Assembly: GCA_037013495.1 (NCBI GenBank)
Contig: CM072812.1
Location: 78,785,840-78,849,839, forward strand
Direction: 5' to 3'
From: Hippophae tibetana
Taxonomy: Eukaryota > Streptophyta > Magnoliopsida > Rosales > Elaeagnaceae
DNA length: 64,000 bases
The position numbers and the translations under genes are program-made. Below, in pieces: positions 56,467 to 64,000 of the stretch (position 1 is its first letter; each line of letters starts with the position of its first letter). The notes beneath the pieces were generated by a model. The model was not told the DNA's origin, searched no databases, and saw only the letters and a list, made by a program, of their open reading frames with translations.

Positions 56467-57039
56467 TTAATATTTTTTATCTTTCTTTCTAATTTCATAA
56501 CTATACAAAGCAATGAAAACTTCCTCAAAATAAATTTTATCCTTCCCAATAAGTAAGCTCGTAATAAGGTGATCAAACTCATCAGGAAGGGAAGCTAACA
56601 ACATCAAGGCTAAATCTTCATCTTTAAAAGTTTCATCCATATTTAACAAGTCTGTTACTAATCGATTAAAAGCAGTAATGTAGTCATTTATTGTAGTACC
56701 TGGAAGGTATTCAAAATGGAACAACTTATTCTACAAATAAAGTCGATTCGGTCTACTCTTCTTCATGAACTTGTTCTCCAACGCCTTCCACAACTTACTT
56801 GCAGATGTCTTCTTCATGAACGTGTACTTTTATTCTCTTGAGAGACACGAACAGATTGTACCACATGCCAATCGGTTGATATTTTTCTACTCTACTTCAT
56901 CTGTTCCATCTGGTTTCTCTTCTTCAATGGCGATGTATAAACCTTGTTGAAACAGAGCATCCAGAACTTTGCCTTGCCACATGTCGAAATGATCGGTTCC
57001 ATCAAACTTCTCCACCTCGAACTTTGCATTCATCACCAT
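56467..57039 (-). pseudogene. Copia family A gag, 5' portion
   Basis: The start is ATG at 57,037-57,039 (MVMNAKFEVEKFDGTDHFDMW), followed by a copia gag/UBN2 region. A stop and a shift interrupt it near 56,870-56,900. The readable end, 56,467-56,724, contains YLPGTTINDYITAFNRLV and LPDEFDHLITSLLIG, nearly the same as the fragment at the window start. It ends after EIRKKDKKY, where the palindrome arm begins, so the rest of the element is missing. Confidence 0.82.
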
Positions 57040-57174
57040 AGTTCTGCCTGACGTAGATGATTGGTCTTTGTTTGAAAGAAATTTTTCTTCCTCTATTTCT
57101 TAAAATTACAACAACTAGCAACTGTATTCCAATAGCAAAAAAAAATACAAACAAATGCCTAGGTAGAAACCTTT

Positions 57175-57187
57175 GGCTCTGATACCA
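57175..57187 (-). other. Primer binding site, tRNA-Met type
   Basis: The minus strand reads TGGTATCAGAGCC, two bases after the end of the LTR at 57,190. Confidence 0.9.
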
Positions 57188-57189
57188 AT

Positions 57190-57635
57190 TGTTGGGAAAA
57201 TTGGGTATATTTTCCCTATGCTAAGTAGTTACTATTCACTTATGATTTAAATAAATAGAACTCAACTAACCCAAGAAAATAATGCTATTGGAAATATAAT
57301 GCTAAAATAAACTAAAGCAAATATTGAAACAAAAATATTAAAGCAAAAAAAAAATACATCAGAAATTTAACGAGATTCAATATAAATGTTACCTAGGTCC
57401 TCGGGCATCGTTGATCACTTCCACTATCTCCAAATGGGTGAACTCCAAATTATAACTAATTTAATAAAATTGAGCTAATCAATTACCCTTATAAAAGAGA
57501 AGAAGATTTACAAATTTTGGGATGTTTTGCAAATGTTGAAGGAGGGCTTTATTTATAGCCCAAAATCTAACACCATTCTTCATTCCTAACCAATGTGTGA
57601 CTTTTCTAGTTTGCTCACTAATGAGCTATATAACA
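57190..57635 (-). repeat. 5' LTR of copia family A (446 bp)
   Basis: Read on the minus strand it begins TGTTATATAGCTCATTAGTG at 57,635 and ends CCCAACA at 57,190, followed by the tRNA-Met primer site. It contains the promoter-like GCTATAAATAAAGCCC and matches the LTR at 3,536-3,966. Confidence 0.9.
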
Positions 57636-59505
57636 GGATGTTTACTGATCGTCTAAAAAAAGTAAATGTTCATCTTATAATGGAGCGTGTTAAAAAAGTT
57701 AGATATATTAGATGATCAATGATCATCTTATAAAAAAAATAGGATGATCATTGATAGTTTTATATCATAAAATGGTTAATAGTTATCTTATTTTTTAATA
57801 CTTAAAACTTAATATTGAACATTTTTTACATTACAAAACAACTACAATTTCAAATTTCATTATCATTTACTTGCAATTGTTACACATTTTAATTTTTCCA
57901 ATTCCCCATCAACAACTATTAAACAACAATAAGATAATGTATTAAACGCTCCTACTTTCCATTTATGATAGTAAGTAATATTTATTTCCCTTCTCTTTAA
58001 CAAATCCATATAAAACAAGAAACTTGAGCCCTATTTATTTTAGCATGGCTCGAGATTGGCTCCCGAGATGTTTGACTTACTTCGAAGGTCCTAAAGTGCT
58101 TTTTCTGAAATGTGTGGTTCTTTGCACACGAACCCCCTCAGTTGGATTCAAGGTAGAAGTGTGGAGTGGTAAGATCCTACTTTATGTTACAAGTTCTTAT
58201 ACCTATATTTCTCTACCTCAAGAATTATACCTATAATATTTAGGGGTAAAGTGTCTTTGGACCTAGGTGGACCTGGGTGGAATCCTATATGGGTGGGAAC
58301 CAAGCTACTCAGTTATAGTAAACAAAAATTTAAAAATAAGAGTTAGCAAAAGCACTTGAAGATAGCAAATATTTTCTTAACACAGCTTGAAAATCTAGAG
58401 GCAATGGTTGTTTTTTCTTTAACATGAATTGAAATTCTGTACAAAATAAGAAATGTTCTTAAATAAATTTCTAAGAAAATTATGATTTTTACTTTATATA
58501 AAAATATATATATATATATATATATATTTACTTTTTAAAGATAAAAAAATAATTTTTTATTGTCTTTGGTAGGCTACTGTAGTATTATCAATTTTTATTG
58601 TTGGGAGAATATTCGATTTTTTTCATGGACTAAATAATGCTATGAGAAAATGACTCTATGAAGTGAGTGAAGTTGAAGATCGAACTAGCTTCATGCCTCA
58701 TCCATTAATGTCGTTATTTCTTCTGTTTGTTTTCTCAAACTTTTTCAGTATGTTTTATTTTAGTTGGTTTTTATTTTTTTTTTCTTGTAAACTACGTTTA
58801 TGTCGTCACTAAAATGATTTTGCAAATTAAGACATGCAAGCAATGAAAAACAACTATATATATCTCTGATGTCGAGGAATCTGATTCTAAGGTATTGAAG
58901 ATTGTGCATCTGAACAATTTTTTTCTCTTAATTAAAAAAGTGATAATTAAAAATAGAAGTAGCTTTGTTCAAGTTTGTTCTAAAAAGTATAATTAGGTTG
59001 CTCGTAATATGACTAAAAGTTTAGTGCTTCAATAACTAAAATGGTTTAGGTACTGGTATCAAAATGATGTACACATAATATTAAATTAAGGATAACATGA
59101 GTTATTTCGATTAAGTTATTTATATACTTTAAAACTTAAAAGATAAAAAAACGTTATCATTTAATATTTTAATTTTATAAAAAGTGAAGTCTTTTACTAC
59201 AAGTGTGTGATAGATAACAATCAATCAATATAAGTGTGAAATAAAACATTATTATAATAAAAAAAATTAATTGATTATTAATTAACTTAATATAAGATAA
59301 CTTAAATTTTTAAAATTATTTTTTACTAGCTTACTATATATTTTAAATCACATAGTCGGAGAAAACAAATGGATTATGTTTCAAAGAGTTTCTAAAATCT
59401 ATTTTCATTTAAAAACTAGATATTAAATATTACTTAATAACCTACTAATAATAATAAAAATAGCTTAAATACAATGTATATATATAAATTTAACTTAATT
59501 ATTGT
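57636..59505. other. AT-rich intergenic region
   Basis: No convincing gene. A 70-codon frame at 58,024-58,236 has no recognisable homology. A (TA)n run lies at 58,504-58,528. Confidence 0.5.
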
Positions 59506-59783
59506 ATCACTAAATATTATAAACAAATATACATATGCATGATATATTAAATATGAAATTGCATAAATATTCATTACTATATGTCTTATTATTTATAAGA
59601 TAAGCACATAATAATAAGACATCTATGATATTCCATATTATCAAATCACTAAATATTATAAACAAATATACATGTGCATGATATATTAAATATGAAATTG
59701 CATAGATATTCGTTACTATATGTCTTATTATTTATAAGATAAACACATAATAATAAGATATCTATGATATTCCATAGTATCAA
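59506..59783. repeat. Two-copy 139-bp tandem repeat
   Basis: Bases 59,506-59,644 recur at 59,645-59,783 with a handful of substitutions ('atcactaaatattataaa' starts each). Confidence 0.93.
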
Positions 59784-59789
59784 ATCATT

Positions 59790-61080
59790 TTTCTAATTTT
59801 TCCTGCGACCTTATAATTCGAAACATATATTCTACCTATTTTTTCATAAATCTTCAAAAATTTGCTCATCGTAACAAATTTTATTCTAATTAAAGAATTA
59901 TATGTATTTAAAAAATAATAATTTAATATTATAAATTCATTAAAATGTTAAAAGATCAATATATTAGTTATTTAACAAATATATATGTAGTATATATCTT
60001 GCTGTGCTCTCATGGCCTCAAAAGAAAATGCTTAAAATACCAACATAACTTGCTATGTAAAATATTTAATATAAGATCTTTAAGGCTAACAAGTTTAAAG
60101 TAAATTATAAAACAATTGAAAATATTAAACAATACTTAATAAGTACTATGTTTCCATAAACTTAAATGAACAAAACTTATTTCATAATTATTCTGAATGT
60201 CGAACATATTAACCAAAGAACTACATTTATTTAAATTCAAACTATTATTTAATATCATAAATTCATTAAAAAATAACTTATGTGTTAAAAGAGTATATTA
60301 GTTAAAGATATTACCACATCTTTAATTGACATGTTAATATTTGAGATGATCTTACTCATAAATTTCATAACAAAAAAACCCCACATAATTTCATCTTCTT
60401 GTTATGTAACCTAACAAAAAATAAGTATACATGGCTTATCTATTCGAACATTTTTATTATTCAATCGTACAATTCACTAAATTAATAAAATTCATTATCA
60501 ATATTCACTTGCACCTATAATAACATTATCTTATATAAGATTATGCTATTTTTTAAGGACAATGATCTTACTTTTATTCCACATCTTTTATGCCCTATCA
60601 AAGTTTAAAAGAGTCATTATTTTCATTTTTATTCAATACAATAGAAAATAAATAAATAGTTATAAATCCTATATTTTAACAACTATTTTGTGTCTTTATT
60701 TCATTATATGAAGCCGAGTCACAATACTAAACATGATTACCTTGTAGATCAAAGATTACCAATATCCAATTATCTTGACCTTGTTCAAATTTAACAACTA
60801 TTTTTGTGTCTTTATTTGATTATATGAAGTCGAGTCACAATACTAAACATGATTACCATGTAGATCAAAGATTACCAATATCCAATTATCTTAACTTTGT
60901 TCAAATTTTAGTGGCCAAAGAATTATCAACTTTTTATTTTTCTAAGTGTTAATGTTGTATCGCATAATTGTTTTGCTCTTATGTTAGTTTCTACTCTTAA
61001 TATTGATTCACAAAAGATGAATCACAAAAAATAATTATATGTGATAGGTGATAAGTTTAAAGTCAATAATAACATGTTTT
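59790..61080 (-). pseudogene. Old copy of the Ulp1-type CACTA coding region
   Basis: This stretch aligns in the same orientation with 63,180-63,990: 'tcaaaaatttgct..tcgtaac', 'aaccaaagaactaca.tt', 'ttttttaaggacaatg', 'tatgccctatcaa' and the Ulp1 catalytic exon. It has more substitutions and stops than the copy at 63 kb. Part of the catalytic exon is duplicated in tandem (60,678-60,907). No terminus for this copy was found to its left. Confidence 0.75.
60678..60907. repeat. Two-copy ~115-bp tandem duplication within an Ulp1 exon remnant
   Basis: 'aacaactatttttgtgtctt' through 'ttgttcaaatt' occurs twice back to back. The unit spans the region encoding the His-Trp and Asp part of the protease in the intact copy. 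Confidence 0.9.
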
Positions 61081-62066
61081 ATATAAAAGAAATATATATA
61101 ATCAATTAGCTAATATAAAGATAATCATATGCTCTACATAAATTAAAGTTATTTATTGATTGAAGACTCATATTATCCACACTTAAATTATACTTAAATT
61201 CATCATTTAAAAATCAAATTATTATAATATGCATTCAATTGATATATAAGATTGTCAATATCTATACCAAATATTTCTTGAGGAATTGGCACAGTCTATC
61301 CATTACTCATACTATTTTTTCTAGCAACATTCATCATCAAAGAGTTAAGATTTTCATTGAAGTTTATAACATACTTATAATTATACTTTTTTCATTGCTT
61401 CTTCTTAAATGACTTGGTGGTAATGATTTCCCACTAAATATAGATTTTCTTGAGATACTTCATTTACATCTCTTAAATGTACGATACTTACCAATTTTGA
61501 TATAATAGACTAAAAATATAATTATATTAATAACAATAAAAGTAAAATAATAAAATAAAATAAATATGTAAGTTTAATTATAAGTAAAAATAAATAGTAC
61601 ATGTCAAAATTTAGATCAATTTGATCTGAAGGTCAAGCCACATATTATGCAATAGCTTCTTAGACTATGGTAGCATCAGAGAACACGTGTAATAGACAAT
61701 TATGAAGCAATAATTGATCAATTACTATTTTTAAATGATTTGATAAATATTGATTGTGAATATTTCGATCATTACTCAAATATTGTACTATTCTAATAGT
61801 AAATGATAGATCTTTTAACAAACATTTCCTACTTTGTAAAAAAAATCAAGTGTTATATAATAAACAATATATATATAATAAAAATAAAAATAAAAATCAT
61901 ATTATAAGCTTTAAATCTTATCACAAAATATTTATCAAATAGAAAAGAATTCTCATGTGAGGTAACTATTGAAAGAACATTCTCATCAAAATATTCTTGT
62001 GAATGATTGATGAAATGCACAGATTGAATCCTAACATATATATGGATCTAATAGGAATGACTATTT
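61081..62066. other. AT-rich sequence left of the younger CACTA end
   Basis: Probably the continuation of the older CACTA copy (upstream transposase part on the minus strand), but I cannot read any domain. Confidence 0.4.
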
Positions 62067-62089
62067 CACTACTACAAAAAGGGGTATAA

Positions 62090-62305
62090 AAGTCGGTTTT
62101 TAACCGACTTTAAACAAATTTAAAGTCGGTTCTCTGAACCGACTTTAAATTCAGAGACTTAAATTGTAAAGTCGGTTCACGGCCTAAACCAACTTTACGT
62201 GTAGAGTCGGTTCATGCCGTGAACCGACTTTACATGTAGAGTCGGTTCATGCCCTGAACCGACTTTAGAGGTAGAGTCGATTCACGGCATGAACCGACTC
62301 TACAT
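62090..62305. repeat. Subterminal repeats of the CACTA element
   Basis: Repeated 'agtcggttcatgcc.tgaaccgact' units, each itself an inverted repeat, at about 62,090, 62,121, 62,170, 62,206, 62,240 and 62,275. They are likely transposase-binding sites and can also form a series of short hairpins. Confidence 0.85.
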
Positions 62306-62756
62306 TTTATTTGTTTTAATTTTTAATTTTATTTTTCGTATAACAGTATATATAAATAACATAAAAACACTAAAATATAAATAATAATACAACAAATAAT
62401 TAACAATATAAAAATATTTAATTACTTAATAATTAAATTTATTACAAAAAAAAATAATGCATATAAATAACTTCAATTACAAATAAAATAATGTCATCAA
62501 ATTATGCCATCGAGTAAGCTTGATTGGCTTAAAATCTTGATTGGCCTTCACAAGCATTATGGAAAAAAAAAGCTGATCCATATAACAAATATTCTCCTAC
62601 ATACATGAGCACGTAAAACATCCATAAAAAAAGTAGTCTAAACTTCAGACGTACGAATGAAGAAATTAAATCATTATAAATATTATCATAAAAAAGAGAT
62701 TAGCACGTACAACGACATTCGATGAAATCATATTAGCATTATTAACCATTTGTCTA

Positions 62757-63018
62757 TATATGAAGTTATCTGGAATCTCTACTACTATTTTTTAATGCTA
62801 TATATAATGAACTCTAAATATGAAATCAATTGCATGTAACTTCGATTTCTTGGCTAAGCTTGTGTGAGTTTTGGTGCCCTTAAACATATGGAACACGTTC
62901 ATATGCACCAAAACTCATACAAACCAAGAAACAAATCGAACCGACATACACCTGATTTGTACATTTAGAACTCATTATATCATTAAAAATACTAGCAGAG
63001 ATTCCAGATAAATTCATA
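62757..63018. repeat. Long inverted repeat (hairpin) with ~115-120-bp arms
   Basis: Left arm 62,757-62,877 pairs with right arm 62,905-63,018 across a 27-base loop. Matching blocks include 'tctggaatctct', 'gttttggtgc' and 'ttcttgg'; pairing is imperfect. The loop itself contains catatg...catatg, which extends the stem. It lies between the CACTA subterminal repeats and the Ulp1 stop codon. Confidence 0.8.
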
Positions 63019-63150
63019 TTTATAAACAATGCATTCCCCTAAATACATGAGTATATATATGATTAATCATCATCAACCAAGTGATTTCAGACACAATAAT
63101 AGATATAGAAGGCCAAATCATTAAAAAATTTACTGTTATGTTATCATATG

Positions 63151-63988
63151 CTATTCAAGATCATCAGAATCTTCTCCTGATTCTTCTTGCGATGATATAA
63201 TTTGAACCATGTGTTCTGCCCATTCCTCTCGTAAATCATCAAAAATTTGCTGGTCGTAACCCGTCTTGTTCTAACCAAAGAACTACATGTATTCAAAATC
63301 AAAATAAGAATATGATTTCATTTATTTACAAAAAAAAACTCAAATATGTTAAAACTTGTATGTATATGGGTAAAATATATTACCACACATCAATTGGAAT
63401 TTTGATATTTGTGATGATTTCGCTCATAAACTTCATGACATAATAACCACACATGACTCCATTATTTTGTTGTGGAACCTACAAAAGAAAGTGCATGTAT
63501 ACATGAATTTTCATATTCGAACATCCTTATTATTTAATTGTAAAATTAATAAAATTATTAATATTAAATTGTACATACCATAACTTTTGTCCATATAAGC
63601 TTATGAGATTTTTTAAGGACAATGCCCCTAAACTTGTTCCACAACTTCTATGCCCTATCAAGGTATAAAACGATTAGTTTTTATTAAATATTACAAAAAA
63701 TAATAGAAAAAACTAATATGTAACTAAATATAACTCTTAGATTTCAACAACTGTTTTAGTATCTTTACTCAGTTCTATGGAAGCTGAGTCACAGTACCAA
63801 GCATGATTATTGAACATATCAATGATTACCAACATCCAATGATCTTGGCCTTGTTCAAACCTTAATGGCCAAGGGATTATCAACTTTTGATTTCTACTAA
63901 GCGTTAATGCTCTATCACATAATTGTTTAGCTCTGATGCTAACATCCTTCTCTTGATATTGATTGACATATGAAGAATCATAAAACAT
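63151..63988 (-). CDS. Ulp1-like (C48) cysteine protease of a CACTA element, 5' end outside window
   Basis: Minus-strand exons read as a deSUMOylase-like protease. Exon 63,737-63,988 has WPLRFEQGQDHWMLVIID and WYCDSAS, giving the catalytic His (HW) and Asp. A short exon at about 63,579-63,654 follows. Exon 63,384-63,478 contains VPQQNNGVMCGYYVMKFM, giving the oxyanion Gln and catalytic Cys. The last exon, 63,151-63,270, ends DDLREEWAEHMVQ plus an acidic tail and TAG. Acceptors (TTTGTAG, TTGATAG, TTGGTTAG) and donors (GTATGT, GTAATA) are plausible; the donor after the first exon is not clear and a stop lies at 63,737. All catalytic residues are present. Such proteases are commonly carried by CACTA and MULE elements; their role in transposition is unknown. 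Confidence 0.72.
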
Positions 63989-64000
63989 TGCTAAATGTGA

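Larger units (their letters stand above)
62067..64000 (-). mobile_element. CACTA element with Ulp1 gene, left part (continues past window)
   Basis: The terminus CACTACTACAAAAAGGGG at 62,067 is followed by subterminal palindromic repeats, an AT-rich stretch, a long inverted repeat and a minus-strand Ulp1 gene. The organisation mirrors 11,443-17,292. The right end lies outside the window. Confidence 0.82.

Noticed and set aside
62090..62305. Regularly spaced palindromic repeats resembling a CRISPR array
   Set aside because: Adjacent to a CACTA terminus and without distinct spacers; these are subterminal transposase-binding repeats.

Overview
This window is nuclear DNA from a flowering plant, probably a dicot. 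It is AT-rich, has no operons, and is packed with degraded plant transposons: Ty1/copia, Athila-type Ty3/gypsy, CACTA DNA elements, a TRIM and an endogenous pararetrovirus. The only two clearly intact host genes encode DUF241-family proteins, a plant-specific family. I cannot name the species from the sequence. No rRNA, tRNA gene, CRISPR array or bacterial-type system was seen.

Layout: 1-3,966 is the 3' part of a decayed copia element (family A, + strand) with its LTR. DUF241 gene A is at 4,908-5,846 (-). From 9,097 to 17,292 lie CACTA termini: a gene-capturing piece holding exon fragments of methionine synthase and an alcohol dehydrogenase-like gene, then a roughly 5.85 kb CACTA element (11,443-17,292) with transposase and Ulp1 remnants on the minus strand and 40-bp minisatellites. 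From 17.8 to 20.3 kb is a gutted copia fused to a scrap of Athila LTR. From about 20.3 to 26.3 kb is a decayed Caulimoviridae-like insertion on the minus strand (movement protein, zinc knuckle, protease, reverse transcriptase). A separate plus-strand promoter/leader with a tRNA-Met primer site ends at 27,675. DUF241 gene B is at 28,428-29,321 (-). Two more minus-strand copia elements lie at about 31.8-35.4 kb and 39.6-42.86 kb.

The most striking object is 42,862-54,381. Two copies of the 5' half of an Athila-like element (LTR, tRNA-Asp primer site, gag) face each other as inverted arms of nearly 4 kb, around a 3.7 kb centre holding a second gag-protease-RT reading frame that is cut off inside RT. 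Readthrough from either LTR promoter would give a long hairpin RNA. Further right are a complete 312-bp TRIM with a perfect 5-bp target duplication (55,105-55,416), a second palindrome made from the 3' ends of copia family A (55,790-56,455), and a copia A 5' end (56,467-57,635). From 59.5 kb to the window end are two copies of an Ulp1-bearing CACTA family; the younger has its terminus at 62,067 and a readable Ulp1 catalytic domain.

I did not find a clearly new protein system. The best candidates for new biology are structural: the two retroelement palindromes (possible small-RNA sources), the apparent homogenisation of gag between the Athila arms, the CACTA gene capture, and a long hairpin at 62,757-63,018. 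Gene boundaries in pseudogenes and LTR ends were read by eye.
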